Shown one piece after another: positions 51,446 through 58,827 of a stretch of DNA of 64,000 nt (positions are counted from its first letter, which is position 1; each line of letters opens with the position of its first letter). The translations under genes and the position numbers were made by a program. Under the pieces are notes generated by a model that searched no databases, had not been told where the DNA came from, and was given only the letters and a program-made list of their open reading frames with translations. Source of the stretch: Promineifilum sp. (GTDB lineage: Bacteria > Chloroflexota > Anaerolineae > Promineifilales > Promineifilaceae); the NCBI GenBank assembly GCA_017983515.1, contig JAGOBF010000004.1:124001-188000 (forward strand). Direction: 5' to 3'.

Positions 51446-53707
51446 TTAAAAAATATTGGCCAGCCAGCCACTGTTGATCAACAGGATAACCACCGTCAGG
51501 GCCGTGGCGATGAACACCGAAATCAGGACATACTCCTGCACCTTGCCGGTCTGCAAGTAGCGGAATTCGCGGGCGATGGACAGGAATTGATCCTTGACCC
51601 AGTCCACGCCGCCGCTGATGACCACTTCCTCGAAGCGCTTGGCGTAGGCACCCGTCGTATAGAAGATGCGGGCGATCAGGTGCAGCGTGCCGTCGATGAT
51701 GCCCTTGTCGATGATCTCGTAAGCCACGCGCTCCGAGAACCACACGGTCGGCCGGACGAAGAGCGTGTCATACAGGCCGTCCCAACCCCATTTGTTGTTC
51801 AGAAAGCCGTGGGCCGGGCCGAGCGTCCTGACCAGCGGGTCGGGCTGGCCGGACTCCAGCGGCCGGCGGGCATAGACCCACCATCCCAGCGCCAGCCCAC
51901 CCAGGGCGACGACGAGCGAAACGATCAGCGGCACCCACGACCAGGGCAATGTCTCGATGGCGTGGGACACCAGGTTCAGTCCATGCAGCTCTTCCATCAG
52001 GTGAAAATATTGCGCCCCGACGTAGTGGTGGAAGAAATTGGTGAAGATGCCTTCGGTGCCCAGAAAGCGGTCGGATATGCCCAGCCAGCCCACGGTGATG
52101 GCGAAGAACGACAGAATCATGAGCGGAACGGTCATGAACCGCGAACTCTCGCTGGCGTCTTCGGCCAGCGCGGTGCGCGGCTTGCCCAGGAAGGTCAGGC
52201 TGATTTGACGCATGGTGTAGAAGGCCGTCAGCAGCGCCGCCGTCGCCAGGGTGATGAAGACAACCAGTGCCAGAAGCTTCTGATCGTGCGACCACTGGTA
52301 CCAGGCATCGGCGAAAATCTCGTCCTTCGACCAGAAGCCGGCGGTGACGAACGGGAAGCCCGACAGCGCCATGCCCCCGATAAGAAACGTCCAGAAGGTG
52401 ATGGGCATCTTGTGGCGCAGGCCGCCCATGTTGCGCATGTCCTGCGGGTCGTGGTCGTGGTCATGGGCGTGCAATGCGCCGTGCTCCATGCCGTGGATGA
52501 CCGAGCCGGAAGCCAGGAAGAGCAACGCCTTGAAGAAGGCGTGGGTGATCAGATGGAAGGCGGCGGCGACGTAGGCCCCCAGTCCGATGGCTGCCACCAT
52601 GAAGCCAAGCTGTGAGATGGTCGAATAGGCCAGTACGGCTTTGACGTCATTTTGGGCTACGGCGATGGTAGCGGCCATGATGGCCGTGAAGGCGCCGATG
52701 CCGGCGATGACCAGGCCCACCCAGGGCGTGCCCTCGATGCTGACGGCGATCATCGGAAAGATGCGCAGCAGCATGAAGATGCCGGCCGAGACCATAGCCG
52801 CCGCATGGATGATGGCGCTGACTGGTGTGGGGCCTTCCATCGCATCGGGCAACCAGACGTGCAGCGGCCATTGGGCCGACTTGCCGACGGTGCCCGTGAA
52901 GAGCATCAGCGTCATGATGCCCAGGCCACTTAGGCCGACCAGTTCGATGACGTGCTGGAAGTTCTCGGCCGTGAAGGCTTCACTGAAGTTCAGTGTGCCG
53001 AAGGTCGCCCACATGAAGGCGATGCCCAGCAGCATGACCACGTCGGCCACGCGGGTGGTCATGAAGGCCTTGATGGCCGCGTTGCGCGGCGGAATGCGCG
53101 GAATGGGCATGTCCTTCGGGTCGGGATATTGGCGCGCATACCAGAAGCCGATGAGCGAATAGGAGCAAAAGCCCATCATTTCCCAGGCCATGAACACCAA
53201 AAGCAGGTTATCGGCGACGGTCAACAGCAGCATCGAGCCGCCGAAGAGAGACATATAGCCGAAAAAACGCGCCAGCAGCGGCTCCTCGGTCATGTCGTGC
53301 TGTGGTTCGCCCTTGTGCCGCCCCAATCCGTGGCCCCAATTATGGTAGCCGACGCTGTAGATGAAGATCATGGTCGTGGCCGTGGAGACCATCAGCAGCA
53401 TAATCGCGTCGAGCGGGTCGACGACGACGCCGATGCGGAACCATTGGCCCTGGAAGAAGTCGCCCAACGGCAGCCAGTTGACCATACTGGAGACCTGCAC
53501 CGGGTGCTCTTCCAGCGCGTGCAGGCCGCGCGTCAGGACGTTGATGGCGACCGTCCAGCTCATGATCAGCGAGCCGATGATCGCCACCCAGGCGATGATC
53601 CAGCTCAACGTCCGGTTGCGGTGGGCAAACAGGGCGATCAGGAAAAAGGCCAGGATGGGCAAGGCCGGAATCAGCCAAGTCATTAGTTGCAGGGTCTGCT
53701 CGTTCAT
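51446..53707 (-). CDS. nuoL: NADH-quinone oxidoreductase subunit L, extended form
   Basis: 753 residues, long for NuoL (E. coli about 613). Core motifs: GKSAQWPLHVWLPDAMEGPT, PVSAIIHAAAMVSAGIF, YSTISQLGFMVAAIGLG and LSGFPFVTAGFWSKDE. After the usual helices comes DGLYDTLFVRPTVWFSERVA and a long amphipathic stretch (about 640-720) before a final membrane helix (about 728-748), the lateral arm that runs along the membrane domain. Extra length here is expected if it must span a second NuoM. It follows nuoK by 69 bases containing a palindromic repeat. Confidence 0.93.
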   Translation of the reverse strand: MNEQTLQLMTWLIPALPILAFFLIALFAHRNRTLSWIIAWVAIIGSLIMSWTVAINVLTRGLHALEEHPVQVSSMVNWLPLGDFFQGQWFRIGVVVDPLDAIMLLMVSTATTMIFIYSVGYHNWGHGLGRHKGEPQHDMTEEPLLARFFGYMSLFGGSMLLLTVADNLLLVFMAWEMMGFCSYSLIGFWYARQYPDPKDMPIPRIPPRNAAIKAFMTTRVADVVMLLGIAFMWATFGTLNFSEAFTAENFQHVIELVGLSGLGIMTLMLFTGTVGKSAQWPLHVWLPDAMEGPTPVSAIIHAAAMVSAGIFMLLRIFPMIAVSIEGTPWVGLVIAGIGAFTAIMAATIAVAQNDVKAVLAYSTISQLGFMVAAIGLGAYVAAAFHLITHAFFKALLFLASGSVIHGMEHGALHAHDHDHDPQDMRNMGGLRHKMPITFWTFLIGGMALSGFPFVTAGFWSKDEIFADAWYQWSHDQKLLALVVFITLATAALLTAFYTMRQISLTFLGKPRTALAEDASESSRFMTVPLMILSFFAITVGWLGISDRFLGTEGIFTNFFHHYVGAQYFHLMEELHGLNLVSHAIETLPWSWVPLIVSLVVALGGLALGWWVYARRPLESGQPDPLVRTLGPAHGFLNNKWGWDGLYDTLFVRPTVWFSERVAYEIIDKGIIDGTLHLIARIFYTTGAYAKRFEEVVISGGVDWVKDQFLSIAREFRYLQTGKVQEYVLISVFIATALTVVILLINSGWLANIF

Positions 53708-53719
53708 AGTCAGTTCCAG

Positions 53720-53767
53720 TGATCAGGGGTCAGTGGTAAATGGTCGGACTGACCACTAGCCACTGAT
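53720..53767. repeat. Imperfect inverted repeat between nuoL and nuoK
   Basis: GATCAGGGGTCAGTGGT pairs with the reverse complement of ACTAGCCACTGATC with about three mismatches; TCAGTGG-like units recur. It fills the only sizeable gap inside nuoK-nuoL and may be a mobile or REP-like insertion, or tune expression. Confidence 0.4.
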
Positions 53768-53776
53768 CTCTGGCCA

Positions 53777-54085
53777 CTAATTCTTCAAAGTGTCCAGTTC
53801 CTCGACGATGACTGAGTCGCGATTGCGATAGACGGAAATGATCAGGGCCAGACCGGCCGCCGCTTCGGCCGCGGCCACTGTCAGCACAAACGTCGCCCAG
53901 ACCAGACCCACCGAACGGTCGGGCGTCAGATAGCGCCAGAAGGCGATCAGATTAATGTTGACGGCGTTGAGCATCAGTTCGACACCCATCAGGACGACGA
54001 TCGCGTTGCGCCGCGCCAGCACGCCGAACAAGCCGATTGAAAACAATGCCGCGCTCAGCAGTAAATACCAGGAAAGAGGAATCAC
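53777..54085 (-). CDS. nuoK: NADH-quinone oxidoreductase subunit K
   Basis: 102 residues, three helices, standard size. ARRNAIVVLMGVELMLNAVN carries the conserved Glu that takes part in proton transfer, and FVLTVAAAEAAAGLALI carries the second. The C-terminus VYRNRDSVIVEELDTLKN is typical. It overlaps the nuoJ stop by four bases (ATGA), so the two are translated together. Membrane-arm subunit next to J and N in the assembled enzyme. Confidence 0.95.
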   Translation of the reverse strand: MIPLSWYLLLSAALFSIGLFGVLARRNAIVVLMGVELMLNAVNINLIAFWRYLTPDRSVGLVWATFVLTVAAAEAAAGLALIISVYRNRDSVIVEELDTLKN

Positions 54086-54633
54086 AGGTTATCCTCCTCG
54101 CCGCTGCGCGGCCAGGCGATGATGATGGAACCGACCAGCGCCGCCAGCAAGAGGACGGACGCGATCTCGAAAGGCAGGACGTAGGCATCGGCGCTGACGA
54201 AGGAGCGGCCCATGCGGGCCACACTGCCGTCGATAATGGCCGGATCGACCTGCGGCGCCGCTCCCAGCAGCGATTCGGTGCCTGGTGTCAGCGGATAGAG
54301 CCGCGAGATGACGAGGAAAAGGATAGCCATCGTGATCAGCGTGCCCACCAGGGCGGCGATGACTTGTGAGTTATAGGGCGATTCCTGGGTCTGCATCAGG
54401 CGGCGGGTCATCATGATGGCGAAGATAATCAGGATGGAGATGGCGCCGATGTAGACTAATAGCTGGGCCATGCCCAGGAAGCCCGCTTCCAACAGGATGT
54501 AGATCCCGGCCACGGCCAGAAAGGTGACCATCAGGGCCAGCGCCGCGTGAAACAGGTTGCGCATGGTGACGACGACAATGGCCGAAGTCAGGATGATGGC
54601 GGCGAGGATAAAAAAGACGATCTGCTGGCTCAT
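54082..54633 (-). CDS. nuoJ: NADH-quinone oxidoreductase subunit J
   Basis: 183 residues from ATG 54633 (MSQQIVFF); the longer frame to 54789 overlaps nuoH and is not family-like. Five helices. TMRNLFHAALALMVTFLAVA and LLVYIGAISILIIFAIMMT match NuoJ, including the TM3 region that becomes a pi-bulge in the active enzyme. It lies 22 bases after nuoH. In complete operons nuoI sits between H and J; it is absent here. Confidence 0.93.
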   Translation of the reverse strand: MSQQIVFFILAAIILTSAIVVVTMRNLFHAALALMVTFLAVAGIYILLEAGFLGMAQLLVYIGAISILIIFAIMMTRRLMQTQESPYNSQVIAALVGTLITMAILFLVISRLYPLTPGTESLLGAAPQVDPAIIDGSVARMGRSFVSADAYVLPFEIASVLLLAALVGSIIIAWPRSGEEDNL

Positions 54634-54655
54634 GCTTGCGCCTCGATAATCTAGA

Positions 54656-55987
54656 TTAGTGAATCGGCACGGCAATGGGTTCGCGGCCACCCAACGGCAG
54701 GTCGCCGTGGCCTTCCTGCGCCGGCGCATCATGGCCGGCCGGGCCATGACCATCGTCGGGGTACAGGATCTCCCGGCCGCCGGGGCCATCGCCGCCGCTC
54801 ATCGCCTCGCGGATCTGCCGGCCGCGCCGCCGCAGGATTTCCAGCGTAACGGCGGCTAACACCAGATTCAGCACCAGGTGAACGGCCATGCGGGCCACCG
54901 GGCTGGTGCCCGTGGGGATCAGCTTGTCGATCAACGCCACGAAGAAGATGAGCACCAGCGAAATCGGCTCCAGGAATTTCCAGTTGTAGTTGAGAATCTG
55001 GTCGACGCGGACGCGCGGCAGCGTGCCCCGGATCCAGACGTAGACGAAATAAACGGAGAAGGTCTTGGCAAAGAAAACAACCAGACCGATTAGGCGTCCG
55101 TAAGGATAGCCGTCGGCGCTGACCCAATTCTCGAGCCCGAAGAAACGATAGCCGCCCATATAAAGTGTGGCGAACATGCCCGACCAGAATAGCGTATTGA
55201 CGAACTCGGCCAGAAAAAACATTCCGAACTTCATGCCGCCGTATTCAATGTGGAAGCCGGCGACGATCTCCGACTCGGCTTCCAGCAGGTCGAAGGGCGT
55301 GCGTCCTGTCTCGGCCAGCGTCGAGATGTAGAAGATGAGGGCTGACATGGGCGCAAAAAAGAGAAACGGGATCGACTGTGCGGCGATGATGCCGCCGGTC
55401 GACATGGTGCGGGCCAGGATAACCGGCACCAGTAAGGCCAGGATCATGGGCACTTCGTAGCTGACCATCTGGGCCACGGCGCGGAACGCGCCGAGCAGGG
55501 CGTACTTGTTGTTGGACCCCCACCCCGCCAGCACCACCACCATGACCGAAGCCGAGCTAATCGCCATGATATAGAAGACGCCGATGTTCAGGTCGGTGCC
55601 GATGACGCCCGGCGCGAAGGGCATGACCGCCCACACGAGCAAGGCGGCGATGACGGTGAGGATCGGCGCGGCGTTGTAGGTAATCCAGTCCGCACCAGAG
55701 GGGTGGATGATTTCCTTGCTCAGCAATTTGAGCACGTCGGCCACTGTCTGGAGAAGGCCGTAGCGGCCGCCGACGCGGTTGGGGCCGACACGATCCTGCA
55801 TACGGGCGATAAGCTTGCGCTCCAGCCAGATCAGGAAAATGACGATCAACAAACAAAAGGTGGAAAGCAGCAGGACGCCGCCGATATCGATCAGCAGTTC
55901 CGTGCCCGGCCCGCTGCCGAAGCTGCGGCGAATGAAATCGCCCAGGCTCAACGAAAGCAGACTCTTTAATAGGTCGAGAATGTTCAT
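54656..55987 (-). CDS. nuoH: NADH-quinone oxidoreductase subunit H
   Basis: 443 residues, eight helices. IWLERKLIARMQDRVGPNRV, GLLQTVADVLKLLSKEI, AETGRTPFDLLEAESEIVAG and YGGMKFGMFFLAEFVN are all hallmark NuoH blocks forming the quinone site and its acidic channel. The C-terminal ~60 residues (from about 385) are a Gly/Asp/Pro-rich tail (GGDGPGGREILYPDDGHG) not found in the core family and of unknown use. It is 91 bases after nuoA; that gap holds two palindromes where nuoB-G normally lie. Confidence 0.94.
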   Translation of the reverse strand: MNILDLLKSLLSLSLGDFIRRSFGSGPGTELLIDIGGVLLLSTFCLLIVIFLIWLERKLIARMQDRVGPNRVGGRYGLLQTVADVLKLLSKEIIHPSGADWITYNAAPILTVIAALLVWAVMPFAPGVIGTDLNIGVFYIMAISSASVMVVVLAGWGSNNKYALLGAFRAVAQMVSYEVPMILALLVPVILARTMSTGGIIAAQSIPFLFFAPMSALIFYISTLAETGRTPFDLLEAESEIVAGFHIEYGGMKFGMFFLAEFVNTLFWSGMFATLYMGGYRFFGLENWVSADGYPYGRLIGLVVFFAKTFSVYFVYVWIRGTLPRVRVDQILNYNWKFLEPISLVLIFFVALIDKLIPTGTSPVARMAVHLVLNLVLAAVTLEILRRRGRQIREAMSGGDGPGGREILYPDDGHGPAGHDAPAQEGHGDLPLGGREPIAVPIH

Positions 55988-56022
55988 AGCAGTCGCGCCT
56001 TTATCTTGTCAGGGGGGAGTGA

Positions 56023-56076
56023 CGGTTGCCCGGCAACCGCTGGCCACCACGCCTCCTGTCCATGTTGGGTGGTGGG
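56023..56076. repeat. Two palindromes in the nuoA-nuoH gap
   Basis: CGGTTGC-ccg-GCAACCG at 56023-56039 is perfect. A wider CCACCAC ... GTGGTGG pair follows at about 56044-56076. They occupy the place where nuoB, C, D, E, F, G would usually be found. Confidence 0.45.
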
Positions 56077-56078
56077 CG

Positions 56079-56435
56079 CTAGACCCACTCCAGCACTCCG
56101 CGGTTCCAGGCATAGATTAAACCGTCGGCCAACAGAAAGATGAACAAGACCGTGGCGCCGATGGCGAACAGGTCCAGTTGTCCGTAGGCCGCGGCGATGG
56201 GGAACAGGAACACGGCCTCGATATCGAAGACCACGAAGACAAGGGCATAGATATAGTACTGGACCTTGAACTGCACCCAGGTGTCGCCAACCGTCTCGAT
56301 ACCACACTCGTAGGTCTGTTGCTTAATCGGGTTCGGCCGGTGTGGGCCGAGAAGCCGATTCAGCACCACGGGGGCCAGAGGGAATATGGGCGATAACGCC
56401 ACAAAAACAGCGATGTATTGCCAATCAGCCTGCAC
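56079..56435 (-). CDS. nuoA: NADH-quinone oxidoreductase subunit A
   Basis: 118 residues, three helices. RPNPIKQQTYECGIETVGD is the family signature loop, which reaches the quinone site; VQYYIYALVFVVFDIEAVFL has the conserved Asp-Glu pair. Standard length. GTG 56435 is preceded by GAGGA seven bases upstream. First gene of the nuo operon, with a candidate promoter at 56490-56517 shared in the divergent region with the response regulator. It is the only gene here beside H-N that a full complex I set starts with; B-G and I are missing. Confidence 0.94.
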   Translation of the reverse strand: MQADWQYIAVFVALSPIFPLAPVVLNRLLGPHRPNPIKQQTYECGIETVGDTWVQFKVQYYIYALVFVVFDIEAVFLFPIAAAYGQLDLFAIGATVLFIFLLADGLIYAWNRGVLEWV

Positions 56436-56489
56436 AGTGGTTCCTCATCCTCTCCTGGAAGGTAGAGCTTGATTGTGAAATTCCTCTCA

Positions 56490-56517
56490 TTTATAGCACA
56501 GGAAGTTTATAGCGCAA
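56490..56517 (-). promoter_or_regulatory. Candidate promoter of the nuo operon
   Basis: Minus strand: TTGCGC (56512-56517), 16-base spacer, TATAAA (56490-56495), about 55 bases before the nuoA start. The 56436-56650 divergent region has no other gene. Confidence 0.4.
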
Positions 56518-56650
56518 CAAATGACAAGGCCACCAAACGAGCGTTTTGGACGCTGATGAGCGAGGTTTGGCAACGGTCGGTAGTTGGATTACCATTGTAA
56601 AGACAGCGGTCGGATTTCCCCGCGCGACCGTTTTGAATGAGGAGTAAACC

Positions 56651-57361
56651 ATGCTTGAATCACCCCCGGAAACCCAGCGTATCCTGGTCGTCGATGACAA
56701 TTCCTACACGTTGCGCATCGTTCAGCATACGCTGGAACAGGCCGGGTATGAGGTCTCTACGGCCATCTCCGGCCCGGAGGGACTCAAACTAATCAATCGC
56801 CACGGGCTGCCGCATCTGGCGATTGTTGACCTCCACATGCCGGAGATGAGCGGCTTTGAGTTCTGCCGCACGATCCACGAGTTCAGTGATGTGCCGGTGG
56901 TCATGCTGACGGCCGCCAATTCCGAGGAGACGATCATCGAGGGGCTGGACGAGCACGCCGAGGATTATATGGTCAAGCCGTTCAACCCGCCGGAGCTAAT
57001 CGCTCGCGTGCGGCGGGTGCTGGGGCGGATGGAGGACTATACGTACACCCTGGAATCGACGACGCGCATCGACGAGCGGCTGATGGTCAACTTCCCCCTG
57101 CGCGAGGCGACGGTCGACGGCGAGTCGGTGTCGCTGACGCCAACGGAGACCAAGCTGCTCTACATCCTCGTGCGCAACGCCGGCCGGATCGTCACCACCG
57201 ACTTTCTGCTCAACCGCATCTGGCCGCTGCAGAACGCGCGGGAAGACCGGCTGCACGTCCACGTCCACCGCCTGCGGGGCAAGATCGAGCAAGACCCCAA
57301 CAACCCGGTCTACATCCTGGCCGAGCGGGGGATTGGGTATACGTTCCAGAGCATCAGTTAA
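56651..57361 (+). CDS. OmpR/PhoB-family response regulator (orphan)
   Basis: 236 residues. Receiver domain (about 10-120): acidic pair Asp15-Asp16, phospho-acceptor Asp60 in IVDLHMPEMSGFE, switch Thr87 in VVMLTAANS, Lys109 in DYMVKPFNPPEL. DNA-binding winged helix (about 140-234): VSLTPTETKLLYILVRNAGR and LHVHVHRLRGKIEQDP, AERGIGYTFQ. It would control genes when phosphorylated. No histidine kinase is adjacent, so the partner is elsewhere. ATG 56651 follows GAGGAG. It is divergent from the nuo operon, which makes nuo a plausible but unproven target. Confidence 0.92.
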   Translation: MLESPPETQRILVVDDNSYTLRIVQHTLEQAGYEVSTAISGPEGLKLINRHGLPHLAIVDLHMPEMSGFEFCRTIHEFSDVPVVMLTAANSEETIIEGLDEHAEDYMVKPFNPPELIARVRRVLGRMEDYTYTLESTTRIDERLMVNFPLREATVDGESVSLTPTETKLLYILVRNAGRIVTTDFLLNRIWPLQNAREDRLHVHVHRLRGKIEQDPNNPVYILAERGIGYTFQSIS

Positions 57362-57532
57362 CCATTTTGGCGGTCACAACGGACGTTTCCCTCACGCCTC
57401 AGTTTGCAACTGGCAAGAGTGCCGAAGACCAGGCATATACCTGGAATTAATTAGATTCTATCTCCCTCATCAATCACGAGTGGACAAAATAAAATCAAGT
57501 CACATTCCAGGAAGAAAATTAAGAAATCCCAT

Positions 57533-58726
57533 TCACCGCGATTCTGTGAGCCGTAGGTCTGGCAACCGGACGGGCACATAATTTCGATCCCTCCACGGCG
57601 TGAAGCGCAGCACCAGACGCATCAGGCTCCAACCGACGCTGACCACCCAGGGATAGTTAAGCAGGTAGGCGTAGCGCGCCAGCCGCGTGCGCAGACTAAG
57701 GTGGCTGAACAACGGGTGCGCCTTCAGTCGCGCCGCGTAGGTCTCAAAGCTGAAGTCGTCGCGGGCGAAGGCATCGCTGATGGCCTCGGCCGCCGGCTGC
57801 CCGTAGCCCAGGGCGAAGGAGATACCCTCGCCGAAGAGCGGGTCGGCCCCGGCGGCGTCGCCCACCAGAATGACACGCGGTTGGGCAAAGCGGCCGTGGC
57901 TGCTCCACCAGCGGATGGGGTGGCCCTTCAGCTTGTAGTCGTCGAGCGTCCGGTCGCGCTCGGCCATTTCTCCGGCCAACACCTCTTTCAGGTCGGCCTT
58001 CGGCTTTTCCGGCACAGCCCGGCTGTCGAATACACCCCGGTTCATGAACGGCCGGCCCTCGACAAAGCTGGGAAAGTCCCAGTAATACCCTTGCAGGCCG
58101 TTGTCCATCGGCGTGAAGTCGAACACGGCCACGCCGTCGCGGAACTCCGGCGTGGTCGCCGGGTCTTCGGGCGTCAGCACCTCCACCAGCCGGGCCACGC
58201 GCGACTCATGCTCACCGCCCGGGGCGTCGGCCCACTTCAGCTTGCGGCGCACGAAGCTGCGCGAGCCGTCGGCGGCGACGACGACTTTGGCGTGGAAGGT
58301 CGCCCGTTCGGTCATGACCTCCACATAATCGTCGTGGGGGATAACCTGTGTCACCGCTTCGCCTTGTCGCACGCGAACGCCGAGCTTCTCGGCCGTCTGC
58401 ACCAGCCAATGGTCGAACTCATCGCGCCGAACGATGCGAAAGACGGGGTTGCCATAGAGCGAGTAGGTCTTGTCACGGTAAACCAGGCGAGCCTCCCTGA
58501 CCTCGAAGTGGCGCGGTTCCAACGATAGCCCCAGATCGGCCAGCACGTTCTGTCCCAAATGAGTGATGCCGCCGCCGCACAGCTTCTCGCGCGGGTGGAC
58601 GGCCTTATCGACCATGATGATGCGCCCAGCCCAGGCGGGGGCCTGTTTAATGAGATGCAGCGCCGTCGATATGCCTGAAGGCCCGGAGCCGATGATCAGG
58701 ATGTCGGTGTGGATTATCTGGGTCAT
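57533..58726 (-). CDS. Geranylgeranyl reductase-family FAD oxidoreductase
   Basis: 397 residues. The FAD loop ILIIGSGPSGISTALHLI is at the start, followed by KLCGGGITHLGQ. The motif VILVGDAAGADPLFGEGISF marks the second FAD contact and the GGR/FixC/squalene-epoxidase-like group. FAD-dependent reduction of prenyl chains of lipids or quinones is typical, with chlorophyll-type ring pathways as the other family use. There is no photosynthesis gene nearby, so lipid or menaquinone prenyl reduction is more likely. Convergent with the response regulator; the 57362-57532 gap shows no gene or clear terminator. Confidence 0.85.
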   Translation of the reverse strand: MTQIIHTDILIIGSGPSGISTALHLIKQAPAWAGRIIMVDKAVHPREKLCGGGITHLGQNVLADLGLSLEPRHFEVREARLVYRDKTYSLYGNPVFRIVRRDEFDHWLVQTAEKLGVRVRQGEAVTQVIPHDDYVEVMTERATFHAKVVVAADGSRSFVRRKLKWADAPGGEHESRVARLVEVLTPEDPATTPEFRDGVAVFDFTPMDNGLQGYYWDFPSFVEGRPFMNRGVFDSRAVPEKPKADLKEVLAGEMAERDRTLDDYKLKGHPIRWWSSHGRFAQPRVILVGDAAGADPLFGEGISFALGYGQPAAEAISDAFARDDFSFETYAARLKAHPLFSHLSLRTRLARYAYLLNYPWVVSVGWSLMRLVLRFTPWRDRNYVPVRLPDLRLTESR

Positions 58727-58827
58727 GGTCGAAATAGGTACGAAATATTAGATACGAGCGAAGAATCGAACGGGTATTATAAATATATGTGGAACACAGA
58801 GAAACCGGGTTCGTCGGTCGCCGAAAA

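Noticed and set aside
57362..57532. Possible small gene between the response regulator and the GGR-like gene
   Set aside because: Short frames here have no ribosome site, no hydrophobic or conserved-looking segment, and no promoter of note.
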